This document shows, piece by piece, positions 6,166 through 16,531 of a stretch of 64,000 nucleotides of DNA (positions are counted from its first letter, which is position 1; every line of letters starts with the position of its first letter). The DNA lies in NCBI GenBank assembly GCA_913776245.1, contig CAJYLO010000002.1:62001-126000 (forward strand). The letters run 5' to 3'. Under the pieces are notes generated by a model. That model was not told the origin of the DNA. It saw only the letters and a program-made list of their open reading frames with translations, and made no database searches. The translations under genes and the position numbers were made by a program. The DNA comes from an uncultured Chryseobacterium sp. (GTDB taxonomy: Bacteria; Bacteroidota; Bacteroidia; Flavobacteriales; Weeksellaceae).

Positions 6166-8784
6166 TTATTCGTCCTGAAGTTCTTTGGCCTGGTATTCCT
6201 GAACGATCTCGATGGCATTATTGATCACATCGCTGAGGGCTGTGATGAATGTTCCTTCTTCGGCCAGGCTCATGGCGTGTTTCAGCGCATCGATCTCTTT
6301 CGGGATAATTTCGTAGCTGACATTCCTGTCAACGCTCTGGATGCCTTCTATAATAAGACCATTGATCTCTTCTTCCGTGCGCCCGCGCAGGTGCTTTTCA
6401 TTCCGGATGATAATATGATCGAACATCCTGGCAGCAATTTTACCGCACTCACGGATGTCACCATCCCGCCTGTCGCCCACTCCGGAAATAATGCCGATCT
6501 TCTTATTGGATTCTATATTTTTCAGGTAATCTTCAATAGCTTCGTAACCGGCCGGATTGTGCGCAAAGTCTATCATCACCTTGAAGTTCTTAAATTTGAA
6601 AACATTTAGTCTGCCTGGTGTGAGCTGTGCACTTGGGATAAACGTAGTAAGTGCCAACGCAATATTCGGTATCTCAAAACCATAGACATAAGCGGCCAAA
6701 GATGCTGCCAGTACATTGGCAATCATGAATTTTGCTTTACCTTCCATCGTGATCGGGATATTCTTTACTTTCTCTATCCTGATCTTCCACTCGCCTTTTT
6801 TGATGGTCACAAATCCTTCTTCAAACACACAGGTAATCTTACCTTCTTTTGCAAACTTTTTAATATGCGGATTATTCTCATCCAAGCTGAACAATGCGAC
6901 TTTTGCACGGAGGTCGTCCGCCAGTCTCATCGAATATTCGTCATCGGCATTCAGAACACACCAGCCGTCTTTTTTCACGCTGTCCAGAACGACTCTTTTT
7001 ACTCTTGTAAGATCCTTGAGGTTATGGATGTCACTAATCCCCAGATGATCTTCCTTGATATTGGTAAGAACCCCGATGTCGCAGGTTCCAAATCCTAATC
7101 CGGAACGGAGAATCCCGCCTCGGGCTGTTTCCAAAACCGCAAATTCTACCGTAGGATCTTTGAGGATAAACTCTGCGGACATCGGTCCTGTTGTATCTCC
7201 TTTTTCAAGCAATGTATTCTGGATATAGATGCCGTCCGAAGTGGTGAAGCCTACTCGCTTTCCGTTATTTTTAACGATGTGCGCCAATAGTCTTGTCGTT
7301 GTGGTTTTCCCGTTGGTCCCGGTCAAGGCAATGATCGGAATTCTGAATTCTTTGCCTGGCGGATAAAGCATATCCACCACCGGCGCTGCTACGTTTCTCG
7401 GCAAACCTTCGCTCGGAGCCAGGTGCATCCTGAAACCAGGCGCCGCATTGACCTCCAGAATAGCGCCCCCACTTTCCTTCAGAGGCTGGGTGAGATTTTC
7501 CGCCATTATATCAATTCCACAGACATCCAGGCCGATGATCCTGGAAATACGTTCTGCCATCTGGATATTTTCCGGGTGAACCATATCCGTCACATCAATG
7601 GAAGTCCCTCCTGTTGATAGATTGGCTGTGGATTTCAGGTAAACAATCTCCCCTTTCTGAGGAACGGTTTCCAGTGTGTAGCCCAATTTTTCCAGAAGCT
7701 CATTCGTGTCTTTATCTACGTTAATTTCGGTGAGAACGTTTTCGTGTCCGTAACCTCTTCTCGGATCCAGATTTTCTTTATCAATCAATTGCTGAATATT
7801 CAAATCACCATCCCCTACAACGTGGGCAGGAACTCTTCTCGCTGCCGCCACCATTTTATGATTAATGACCAAAACACGGAAATCGAAGCCTGTAATATAT
7901 TTCTCAACAATCACTTTTCTGGAATATTTCTGAGCATGCTCCAGCCCAATAACCGCAGTTTCATAATCTTTGACATTGATGGAAGCGCCTTTTCCGTGAT
8001 TACCATCCAGTGGTTTCAGAACCAGCGGATAACCGATTTTCCGGATAACACTTTGCAAGCCCTCTTCGTCAACTACCAGATCTCCTGACGGAACGGGAAT
8101 GGCTGCGTCTTCCAGCATTTTTTTGGTCAGCTCTTTATTACATGCGATATCTACGGCAATGCTGCTGGTATTCCCTGTAATGGTAGCCTGAAACCTCTGC
8201 TGATTGATCCCATAACCAAGCTGTACCAGAGAGTTTTTCCCAAGTCTGATCCAGGGAATCCTCCTGGAAGCTGCTTCCTCAACAATACTGCCTGTAGATG
8301 GCCCCAGCCTTTCCCGTTCCCGGATTTCCTTAAGACTCTGGATGCATGCATTAAGGTCGTATTCCGAATCGTTTATAAGGCACTGAGCAATCTTTACGGA
8401 TTCTTCCGCCGCAAAAACGCCCGCTTTCTCTTCGATATAATTAAAAACAACATTGTAAGTTCCGGGTGTTTTGGTTTCCCTTGTCCTTCCGAAACCTACG
8501 TCCATACCGGCAAGCGTCTGAATTTCCAGCGCAATATGTTCTATAACGTGCCCCATCCAGGTTCCCATCTCCACACGCTTGAAAAAACCACCTTCCGTCC
8601 CTTCAGAACACCTGTGTGAATAAAGTGACGGTATCAGCTTCTCGATCCTCTCCCGGAAACCATCTATCTTGTTAGTAGGCTGATGTTCTATCTCTTCCAG
8701 ATTGAGACGCATCTGAATCAGTTTCTTTCGGGTAATGCTCCAGATATTCGGACCACGTAAAACCTGTATTTTTTCTATTTTCAT
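6166..8784 (-). CDS. cphA: Cyanophycin synthetase
   Basis: ATP-grasp half plus Mur-ligase half (ALTGTNGKTTTTRLLAHI), 872 aa. Confidence 0.93.
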   Translation of the reverse strand: MKIEKIQVLRGPNIWSITRKKLIQMRLNLEEIEHQPTNKIDGFRERIEKLIPSLYSHRCSEGTEGGFFKRVEMGTWMGHVIEHIALEIQTLAGMDVGFGRTRETKTPGTYNVVFNYIEEKAGVFAAEESVKIAQCLINDSEYDLNACIQSLKEIRERERLGPSTGSIVEEAASRRIPWIRLGKNSLVQLGYGINQQRFQATITGNTSSIAVDIACNKELTKKMLEDAAIPVPSGDLVVDEEGLQSVIRKIGYPLVLKPLDGNHGKGASINVKDYETAVIGLEHAQKYSRKVIVEKYITGFDFRVLVINHKMVAAARRVPAHVVGDGDLNIQQLIDKENLDPRRGYGHENVLTEINVDKDTNELLEKLGYTLETVPQKGEIVYLKSTANLSTGGTSIDVTDMVHPENIQMAERISRIIGLDVCGIDIMAENLTQPLKESGGAILEVNAAPGFRMHLAPSEGLPRNVAAPVVDMLYPPGKEFRIPIIALTGTNGKTTTTRLLAHIVKNNGKRVGFTTSDGIYIQNTLLEKGDTTGPMSAEFILKDPTVEFAVLETARGGILRSGLGFGTCDIGVLTNIKEDHLGISDIHNLKDLTRVKRVVLDSVKKDGWCVLNADDEYSMRLADDLRAKVALFSLDENNPHIKKFAKEGKITCVFEEGFVTIKKGEWKIRIEKVKNIPITMEGKAKFMIANVLAASLAAYVYGFEIPNIALALTTFIPSAQLTPGRLNVFKFKNFKVMIDFAHNPAGYEAIEDYLKNIESNKKIGIISGVGDRRDGDIRECGKIAARMFDHIIIRNEKHLRGRTEEEINGLIIEGIQSVDRNVSYEIIPKEIDALKHAMSLAEEGTFITALSDVINNAIEIVQEYQAKELQDE

Positions 8785-9123
8785 ATGTTAGTTAAGCTAG
8801 TAGATAATTTTCTTTAGAACCGATGATTTATTAGATTTTTGATGGAATTCCAGGAGAATTTCCTGATCAATACCATACTAATAATCATTCCACTTTTATC
8901 AAAGATAATAGAAAAGCGTGACAATCCATAAAAATCACAAATAAATATTTTGATCTGCCGTTAATATTTTAGCATATAATTAAAATATTTATTAATTCTT
9001 TAATATCAAAAGATATATTTTCGGAAATAAGACCCTAATAATTAAAACTTTAAATTCAGCGATGTCATTTTTACACTAAAAACATTGTGCTTATTCTGTT
9101 ATGATTTATTATTTTTGTTTACT

Positions 9124-10020
9124 ATGAAGTCAAAAGGAAAACTAGTCATCATCGGAGGCGCTGTAAACAAAGGCAGCTTTACAGAAACCGATTTTGACCA
9201 AAATGTTGAGAAAAACCTCAATTTTTTTGAAAGAGGAATCCTCAGAAAGATCATTAATGAATCCAGGTCAAAAGAAGATTCCGTAATAGAAATCATTACA
9301 ACAGCATCCCAGATCCCGGATATTGTGGGACCTGAATATAAAAAAGCCTTTGAATATCTCGGTGCAAAAAACTGTAATATCCTGGATATCCAAAACCGGG
9401 AGCAAGCCAATAGTGATGCCATCGTTGCCCGGGCCAATGCCGCAGATGTGGTGATGTTTACAGGCGGCGATCAACTTCGCCTGACCTCAATTCTTGGCGG
9501 GACCCGGTTTCACGATGCAATTTTAACTAAATACCAAACGGAAGATTTTATCTACGCCGGAACATCTGCCGGTGCTGCTGCTGCCTCAGAAAATATGATC
9601 TATCAAGGCTCCAGCTCAGAAGCGCTTCTGAAAGGTGAGATCAAAACGACACAAGGTCTTGGCTTTATAGAAAATGTCATTATCGACACCCATTTTGTTC
9701 AGAGAGGAAGAATCGGGAGATTGTTTCAAGCCGTTGTAAATAACCCGAGAACGCTGGGAATCGGTCTTGGTGAGGATACCGGACTTTTTATCGAAGATGA
9801 TATCATGACAGCCATCGGTTCCGGTCTTGTAATTCTGGTGGATGGATTACAGATCAAAGATACCAACCTGACCAATGTAGAACTCGGACAACCGATATCT
9901 ATTAAAAACCTCATTGTAGATGTGCTTTCTATGAACGATACTTTTGACATGAAAACCAGGGAAATGACCATTGTTAATTCCCAGTATAATCCGATTCCGC
10001 AGGTGAGTTCTGAGAAATAA
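9124..10020 (+). CDS. cphB: Cyanophycinase
   Basis: Serine-peptidase-like fold motifs MFTGGDQLRLTSIL, YAGTSAGAAAAS; start MKSKGKLVIIGG. Confidence 0.92.
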   Translation: MKSKGKLVIIGGAVNKGSFTETDFDQNVEKNLNFFERGILRKIINESRSKEDSVIEIITTASQIPDIVGPEYKKAFEYLGAKNCNILDIQNREQANSDAIVARANAADVVMFTGGDQLRLTSILGGTRFHDAILTKYQTEDFIYAGTSAGAAAASENMIYQGSSSEALLKGEIKTTQGLGFIENVIIDTHFVQRGRIGRLFQAVVNNPRTLGIGLGEDTGLFIEDDIMTAIGSGLVILVDGLQIKDTNLTNVELGQPISIKNLIVDVLSMNDTFDMKTREMTIVNSQYNPIPQVSSEK

Positions 10021-10121
10021 AAAAAGCAAAACACTTCGACTCCGCTCAACGCGACATCTATAGATATTTTAATTTTGACAGTCTGAGGCTTTCAAAAACT
10101 CAATTCTAATTCAATAATCCA

Positions 10122-10964
10122 ATGAAAATAATTATCCACGGCGGATTTTTCTCGGAAAGCAGCCAGAGCAATGAAATTAAAATTGCCAAACAAAATTCGC
10201 TGAAAGAAATTGCCCGAAAATCCTACGAATTCTTAAAGGATAATTCGGCGTTCGATACAGTTGCTTATGCTGTTTCTCTTCTTGAAGATGATGCGCTTTA
10301 CAATGCGGGAATTGGCTCCCAGATCCAGAGTGATGGCGTGATCCGAATGAGTGCTGCAATTATGGATGGCGAAACGCAGAAAATGAGTGGGGTCATCAAC
10401 ATAGAAAATGTGAAAAATCCGGTTTTTGTGGCTAAGGAACTGATGAAAGAGGATGATCGTGTGCTTGGCGGAACCGGAGCGAAACAATATGCCAATCAGC
10501 ACGGTTTCGAAAATTTCTCAACAGAAATCCCACAACGAAGAAAAGAATACGAAGAAAAGCTAAAAAATGGCGGTAAAGGTACGGTTGGTGCTGTAGCCAT
10601 TGATAAACTTGGAAAACTGGCTGTCGCCACATCAACAGGGGGAAAAGGTTTTGAAATTCCCGGAAGAATATCGGATTCTGCTACGGTTGCGGGGAATTTT
10701 GCCAACAAATTTTGCGCGGTAAGCTGCACGGGTGTTGGCGAAGATATTGTGAGTAATGCGACTGCTACAAAAATTGTTACCCGTGTAACAGACGGCTTAA
10801 CTCTGGAAAATGCCTTTGACAGAACCTTTGAAGAATTAAAAGAAATTGACGGTTTTGCCGGCGCCATTGGAATTGATTCTGAAGGTAACATCTTTCACCA
10901 GGATTCTTATCCGACAATGGTTTTTGCGAGTTTTGACGGAATTGATTTTGAGGTATTTGGGTAA
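10122..10964 (+). CDS. Isoaspartyl peptidase/L-asparaginase (Ntn hydrolase)
   Basis: IHGG N-terminus, GGKGTVGAVAID autoprocessing motif, STGGKGFEIPGRISDSATVAGNFA. Confidence 0.92.
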   Translation: MKIIIHGGFFSESSQSNEIKIAKQNSLKEIARKSYEFLKDNSAFDTVAYAVSLLEDDALYNAGIGSQIQSDGVIRMSAAIMDGETQKMSGVINIENVKNPVFVAKELMKEDDRVLGGTGAKQYANQHGFENFSTEIPQRRKEYEEKLKNGGKGTVGAVAIDKLGKLAVATSTGGKGFEIPGRISDSATVAGNFANKFCAVSCTGVGEDIVSNATATKIVTRVTDGLTLENAFDRTFEELKEIDGFAGAIGIDSEGNIFHQDSYPTMVFASFDGIDFEVFG

Positions 10965-10969
10965 ACAAT

Positions 10970-11629
10970 ATGAATAAAATTCTTACAATCCTCCTGTTAT
11001 TTGTTGGGACTTTTTGTTTTTCACAGAATAAAAGCGTTGACGAATTAACAGACGAAATGTGCGTGAGCTTTAACATCAATAAAAATTTAAGTGATTCGTT
11101 AAGACTTTTAATTTTAAATGAAAAGTTTATCTTACCTTATTTGAATCAATTTGATGAATCAGAAAAAGAATCTTTATCAAATCAATTGTATTTCAGATTC
11201 CAAAAAAACTGTAAAGCATTTGTAGATTATCTGTACCAAATTGACCCTCCTAAGAAAGATGATTGGATAAAACTTGACAGTCCTCCGGAAATTAAAATTA
11301 CAGACAAGGAACTTACATTTCTGAAGCGGACGAAAAAATTTTATTACTACGAATGGGAAGGCGAGAAAACAAAAGTAACTACGACCGACAAATACTGGAT
11401 TGAGCAATTTTCTGACAAAACTTACTCCAAATTAAAACTAATATGGTTAACAAGTAATAGCTTTCAACTGGAATTTATTGAAAGTAATAATAATGGCCGT
11501 AAAAATTTCAGCAAACCTGGAGACAAGTATCTTTATGAAGTTGTTAGCAAAGAAAAAGATTATTTCTGGGTGTTAGCAAAAATACCTGAGCAGCCGCAAT
11601 TACTAATGTTTAAATTATTCTATAAATAA
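10970..11629 (+). CDS. Secreted hypothetical protein
   Basis: Signal peptide MNKILTILLLFVGTFCFSQ. Confidence 0.7.
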   Translation: MNKILTILLLFVGTFCFSQNKSVDELTDEMCVSFNINKNLSDSLRLLILNEKFILPYLNQFDESEKESLSNQLYFRFQKNCKAFVDYLYQIDPPKKDDWIKLDSPPEIKITDKELTFLKRTKKFYYYEWEGEKTKVTTTDKYWIEQFSDKTYSKLKLIWLTSNSFQLEFIESNNNGRKNFSKPGDKYLYEVVSKEKDYFWVLAKIPEQPQLLMFKLFYK

Positions 11630-11693
11630 CAGAAAAACCGCTATCTCCCGACAGCGGCTTTATCTTTTATCATTGATAAATTATCATTTATAA

Positions 11694-12677
11694 TTAGTCC
11701 AGCCAACCCATTTCCTTCATCCACTCGTCGTTGTAGATTTTTCCGACGTAGCGTGAGCCGTGATCATGAAGCAGGACAACAATAATATCGTCCTTGGTAA
11801 ACTGGTCTTTCATCTGAACCAATGATGAAATAGCGCTTCCCGCAGAATAACCACAGAAAATGCCTTCTTCTTTTGCCAGTTTTCTGGCATAGATCGCACC
11901 GTCTTTATCGGTTACCTTCTCAAAGTGGTCAATTACGCTCATATCGTAATTTTCAGGAAGGATATCTTCACCAATTCCTTCTGTGATGTAAGTGTAAGCG
12001 TGGTTCAAATGAATCTCTCCCGTTTCGTGGATTTCTTTCAGAATTGAGCCGTAAGTATCAACACCTATTACTTTGATATCCGGATTTTTCTCTTTGAAAA
12101 ATCTCCCGCAGCCAGTAATCGTACCACCTGTTCCGGCGCCAACCACGAAATGCGTCAGCTTCCCGTCGGTCTGTTCCCAGATTTCCGGTGCGGTGCTTTC
12201 GTAATGTGCCTGCCTGTTGGATAAGTTATCATATTGATTCACATACCAGCCGTTTTCCGTTTCCGTTGCCAGCCTTTTGGATACAGAATAATAAGAACGT
12301 GGGTCGGTTGGCTTTACATCTGTTGGGCAAACGATCACTTCTGCTCCAACAGCTCTCAGAATGTCGCATTTTTCCTTAGACTGTTTGGAATTGGTTACGA
12401 AGATACATTTATAACCCTTCTGAATTGCTACCAGAGCAAGGCCCATTCCTGTATTTCCGGAGGTACCTTCAATAATAGTTCCGCCCGGCTTCAGCCGACC
12501 GTCTTTTTCGGCGTCTTCAATCATTTTAAGCGCCATTCTGTCTTTCACGGAATTCCCCGGGTTTGTGGTTTCCACTTTTGCTAAAACCAAAGCGGGGAAA
12601 TCTTCGCCTAAAACTTTGTTAAGCTTAACTAACGGTGTGTTACCGATTGTTTCTACGATATTATTGTAATATTTCAT
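11694..12677 (-). CDS. PLP-dependent cysteine synthase family protein
   Basis: NTPLVKLNKV, NPGNSVKDRMAL, EGTSGNTGMGLA, GAGTGGTITG. Confidence 0.92.
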   Translation of the reverse strand: MKYYNNIVETIGNTPLVKLNKVLGEDFPALVLAKVETTNPGNSVKDRMALKMIEDAEKDGRLKPGGTIIEGTSGNTGMGLALVAIQKGYKCIFVTNSKQSKEKCDILRAVGAEVIVCPTDVKPTDPRSYYSVSKRLATETENGWYVNQYDNLSNRQAHYESTAPEIWEQTDGKLTHFVVGAGTGGTITGCGRFFKEKNPDIKVIGVDTYGSILKEIHETGEIHLNHAYTYITEGIGEDILPENYDMSVIDHFEKVTDKDGAIYARKLAKEEGIFCGYSAGSAISSLVQMKDQFTKDDIIVVLLHDHGSRYVGKIYNDEWMKEMGWLD

Positions 12678-12691
12678 AATCTTATTTATAA

Positions 12692-13297
12692 TTATCCTCT
12701 GGCTCTTTCCAGCAAAACCATCATCAGGAAGCTAAGAATGACGAGCGATTCATCTTCATCATCTATATCAATCAATCTTTCCAGCTGAAATCTCCGCCCT
12801 ATCAAAGACGGCATTTTCTTGAGCCTAAAATACGCTTTTCCTGCATTGTCCCTGACAGTGTATGAAGGATTCAGAAAATAACCCGTAAACATGCCCAAAA
12901 TAGGGATTTCGCCTACAAAGCTATCAAAAACTTTTATCCAGCCATTATCTTCATTAATCTGATAAATTGGCTTGTCATTCTCATCAATGATATCATATCT
13001 CGCTTTCCAGATAGAGCGCATGCCTTTCCTTGCCAATCTTCCGAACTTTTTACCGGCAATCAGGTCAGTCATCAGATAGGAAGCATTAAAATCAATCCAT
13101 TGATTGGCCTTGATGTTAAATAACTCCTTCGTTCTGCTTTCATCACTAAAAACAATAACATCTTCCTTGAGCCTGAACATTTTCTGACGGACATATGCAA
13201 CATAATTCCCGTCTCTGTCTGTGATATTAAAATCGCTGGCCAGTGTGGTAATTTTAAATTTAAAATCCAGCGGATAATTGAGATTTTTTAGTATCAT
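12692..13297 (-). CDS. LURP-one-related/scramblase-like family protein
   Basis: Beta-rich FNITDRDGNYVAYVRQKMFRLKEDVIVF...; family call by resemblance. Confidence 0.5.
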   Translation of the reverse strand: MILKNLNYPLDFKFKITTLASDFNITDRDGNYVAYVRQKMFRLKEDVIVFSDESRTKELFNIKANQWIDFNASYLMTDLIAGKKFGRLARKGMRSIWKARYDIIDENDKPIYQINEDNGWIKVFDSFVGEIPILGMFTGYFLNPSYTVRDNAGKAYFRLKKMPSLIGRRFQLERLIDIDDEDESLVILSFLMMVLLERARG

Positions 13298-13319
13298 TTT
13301 TATGTTCTTTGATTAATAA

Positions 13320-14570
13320 TTAGCTATACTTAATGGCTTTCAAAGGTGAAATTCTGCTGATCAGGTAACTTGGTAAAATCATGGCAATTCCCGAAACAAT
13401 AAAAATACCTACAGAAACAGAAATGATGTAAAGCGGATTAAGATCTACAGGAACCGTGCTGATAAAATAATTTTCCGGATCCAGCTTAATGATGCCTGTA
13501 TATTTCTGAATCAGCAGCAAACCAATTCCGATAATGTTTCCGGCAAGTAAACCGGGAATCATAATCATTAAAGTATAATTGATGAATATTGATCTGATTT
13601 GTCCGTTCGTGGCCCCGAAAGTCTTGAGAAGACCGATGGAATTGGTTCTTTCGATGATGAGAATCAGCAAAACCATTACAATGTTAATCACTACCACCAA
13701 AAGCATAATAGTGATAATCAATGATATGTTCTGATTAAAAATATTGACCCAATCCAGAATCTGCGGATATTTTTCGGTTACTTTTTCAGCATAGTTTTTA
13801 TACCCGATGTATTTTTCAATTTTTGGGAAAACATCTCCAATCTGATCCGTGTCTTCCAGGAAAACATCCAGTCCGCCAACCTCTTTATCGTTCATATTCA
13901 GAACTTTACGAACGTGATTGATATCCCCGATAATATAGAGATCATCAACTAATTTGATGTCTGTCTTATAAATGCCTTTAATCAGAAATTTCCTGTAAAT
14001 CGGTTTCTGATCTTCTTTGGAAAAAATCGCAACTATGCTGTCATTAGCTTTCAGTGAAAGATCAGAAGCTATCTTTTCAGAAAGTATGATCTCATTATTA
14101 TAACCGTCTTCTTTATAATCAGGAACCGAACCCTGTATCATAAACGGCTGAAATCTGGACTTATCAAAATCTTTTCCCACACCTTTCAGAATAACGCCTG
14201 CGAAGTTGGTTTCCGTCCTCAGGATTCCGCTGACCGTCGCATAAGACTGCAATCCGGCAACGCCCGGAACATTCTGTATAGCATTTTTATCAAGACCATT
14301 GGTGTCCAGAACTGATGAGTTGTAAGAAGAATTGGAACGTGTAGACTTAACCGAAATATCGCCGCTGAAATTAGAAATCCTGTCCTCGATTGCTTTTTTG
14401 GAACCAAGACCTGTGGAAATGGTAATCAGCGATACAATGATGCCCAATGCAACAGAAAGCCTGCCGATATAGACAATCACCTTAGAGAGATTATTTTTGT
14501 TATCTTTGGAAAACGCTATTTTTTTCGAGAAATATAACGGAAATTTCAAATCAATGATTTTAAGCTTCAA
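13320..14570 (-). CDS. ABC transporter permease (FtsX/LolCE-like)
   Basis: MacB-like periplasmic domain plus C-terminal FtsX TM segments, IIERTNSIGLLKTFGATNGQIRSIF. Confidence 0.88.
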   Translation of the reverse strand: MKLKIIDLKFPLYFSKKIAFSKDNKNNLSKVIVYIGRLSVALGIIVSLITISTGLGSKKAIEDRISNFSGDISVKSTRSNSSYNSSVLDTNGLDKNAIQNVPGVAGLQSYATVSGILRTETNFAGVILKGVGKDFDKSRFQPFMIQGSVPDYKEDGYNNEIILSEKIASDLSLKANDSIVAIFSKEDQKPIYRKFLIKGIYKTDIKLVDDLYIIGDINHVRKVLNMNDKEVGGLDVFLEDTDQIGDVFPKIEKYIGYKNYAEKVTEKYPQILDWVNIFNQNISLIITIMLLVVVINIVMVLLILIIERTNSIGLLKTFGATNGQIRSIFINYTLMIMIPGLLAGNIIGIGLLLIQKYTGIIKLDPENYFISTVPVDLNPLYIISVSVGIFIVSGIAMILPSYLISRISPLKAIKYS

Positions 14571-15750
14571 AAATAAAACTTTAGTTTTTATCCTGCTAAT
14601 TTATTTTGGCTCAATACCATTTATTAAATCCCAAAAATCGTCCCAAGATATTTTTAAAACGGCTGCCGACAGACCTGAACTCTATCTTCCGCTGCTCAAA
14701 AATAAAAATGTAATTGTAGCCGCCAACCAGACGAGCCTTCTAAACAATAAAAAACATTTGGTTGATTTCTTAGTTGAAAACAATGTAAAAATCAAATCCA
14801 TTTTTGCGCCCGAACACGGCTTCCGGGGAACTGCCGATGCTGGTGAACACGTTAAAAATGGTAACGACAGCAAAACAGGATTACCAATTGTTTCCTTATA
14901 TGGTGACAATAAAAAACCAAAAGCAGAATACCTGAAAGGTGCTGATGTTATTTTATTTGACATCCAGGATGTTGGCGTAAGATTTTACACTTACATTTCG
15001 ACTTTATCCTATATAATGGAAGCCGCTGCCGAAAATAATGTCGAAGTGATCGTTCTGGACAGACCGAATCCGCACGATGGCTACACAGACGGCCCAATGA
15101 TGCGCAATGAATGGAAAAGTTTTATTGGCCTTAATAATGTTCCTGTTGTTTACGGACTCACAATCGGTGAATATGGTAAAATGGTCAATGGTGAAAATTG
15201 GCTGAAAAATGGAGTAACGGCAAAGTATACCCTGATACCAATGCTTAATTATCACAAACAAAAACGGTATGGTGTTTCCGACAAACCATCTCCCAATCTT
15301 CCAAATGACAAATCCATCAACCTCTATCCAAGCCTTTGCTTTTTTGAAGGAACTCAGGTTTCTGTAGGAAGAGGAACGGATTTGCCATTCCAGATCTATG
15401 GAAGTCCCCGGACAAAGGATTTCCAGTATCAATTTACACCAAAACCAACCAACGGCGCAAAAGATCCTTTCCTGAACGGGAAATTATGCTTTGGGGAAAA
15501 TCTCAGTCAATATCCTGAAGATCTGAGAAAATTAAATTTAGAATGGTTACTGAAATCCTACAAAGCTTATAAAAATCCTGCTCAGGATTTCTTTTTGAAG
15601 AATTTATTTTTTGATAAACTGGCAGGAAGCGACGAACTCAGAAAGCAGATCATTGCCGGAAAATCCGAAATAGAAATCCGGGAAAGCTGGAAAAAAGAAC
15701 TTAACCAATTTGAAAAGATAAGACAAAAATATATTGTTTATCCTAACTAA
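14554..15750 (+). CDS. DUF1343 (NamZ-like exo-beta-N-acetylmuramidase) family protein
   Basis: IFAPEHGFRGTADAGEHV...GLPIVSLYGDNKKP, DIQDVGVRFYTYISTL; signal peptide from ATG 14554. Confidence 0.88.
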   Translation: MILSFKNKTLVFILLIYFGSIPFIKSQKSSQDIFKTAADRPELYLPLLKNKNVIVAANQTSLLNNKKHLVDFLVENNVKIKSIFAPEHGFRGTADAGEHVKNGNDSKTGLPIVSLYGDNKKPKAEYLKGADVILFDIQDVGVRFYTYISTLSYIMEAAAENNVEVIVLDRPNPHDGYTDGPMMRNEWKSFIGLNNVPVVYGLTIGEYGKMVNGENWLKNGVTAKYTLIPMLNYHKQKRYGVSDKPSPNLPNDKSINLYPSLCFFEGTQVSVGRGTDLPFQIYGSPRTKDFQYQFTPKPTNGAKDPFLNGKLCFGENLSQYPEDLRKLNLEWLLKSYKAYKNPAQDFFLKNLFFDKLAGSDELRKQIIAGKSEIEIRESWKKELNQFEKIRQKYIVYPN

Positions 15751-15753
15751 AAA

Positions 15754-15779
15754 AACCTCGCAGTTGCGAGGTTTTTTTT
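15754..15779 (+). terminator. Intrinsic terminator
   Basis: AACCTCGCAGTTGCGAGGTTTTTTT. Confidence 0.85.
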
Positions 15780-15794
15780 ATAAATTATGTATTA

Positions 15795-16436
15795 TTAAAA
15801 TTTATAACCAAGTCCGATCTGGAAGAAGTTTAGTTTTGACTTCTCTCCGTCTTCAGGATTTTTAATTTGATTTGAAAGTCCAAAGCTATATCTGGCATCT
15901 GCAAATAGACCTTTATACACAGTAAATTCAGTTCCAAGGAACAATCCGAATTCTGAAGACTTCAGTCCTCCGTTAATATAATCTTCAAGCATCTTTTCAT
16001 ACTCGTTGATTTCGTTCTGAGTTGCTGCATCAACAGATGTTCCTTTCACTTTGATATCCACCTTATTACTTGCTTTAAAGCTTACAAAAGGACCACCATA
16101 AAAAGCAAAGTTTGGAGACACAAAATACTTCGCAGAAATTGGAAGCAAGATTCTGTTCATATTGATATTCTCAGTAACAGTAATTCCTGACTCAGACTCT
16201 TCAACTTTAGCACCCAGATTAGCATACTGCAATTCCGCCTGCAATGCAAATTTCTCCGTAAGCTTATGCTCTACTAATGCTCCAACATAAAAGCCGGACT
16301 TTGATTTAAGCGATCCAAGATCATTCTCACTAATATTCATTGTGGATAGGGCATAACCTGCCTTAACACCGAATTTTGTCTGAGCATTCATAGCTCCGAA
16401 AAGTGCAACTGCACCAACTAAAAATAGTTTTTTCAT
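15795..16436 (-). CDS. Outer membrane beta-barrel (PorT-like) protein
   Basis: Signal peptide MKKLFLVGAVALFGAMNAQ, KFGVKAGYALSTM, terminal GLGYKF. Confidence 0.82.
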   Translation of the reverse strand: MKKLFLVGAVALFGAMNAQTKFGVKAGYALSTMNISENDLGSLKSKSGFYVGALVEHKLTEKFALQAELQYANLGAKVEESESGITVTENINMNRILLPISAKYFVSPNFAFYGGPFVSFKASNKVDIKVKGTSVDAATQNEINEYEKMLEDYINGGLKSSEFGLFLGTEFTVYKGLFADARYSFGLSNQIKNPEDGEKSKLNFFQIGLGYKF

Positions 16437-16487
16437 TTGATTATTAATTTAAAAGTCTGCAAATTTAAGAATTTTTAACAAATAAAA

Positions 16488-16510
16488 AAACCTTCTGAAA
16501 AAGAAGGTTT
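16488..16510 (-). terminator. Intrinsic terminator
   Basis: AAACCTTCT-GAAAA-AGAAGGTTT with T-run on the minus strand. Confidence 0.75.
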
Positions 16511-16531
16511 CATAAAAAATATTTGATACTT

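Noticed and set aside
15004-15432. 142-aa minus-strand ORF
   Set aside because: Antisense to the DUF1343 gene; shadow ORF.
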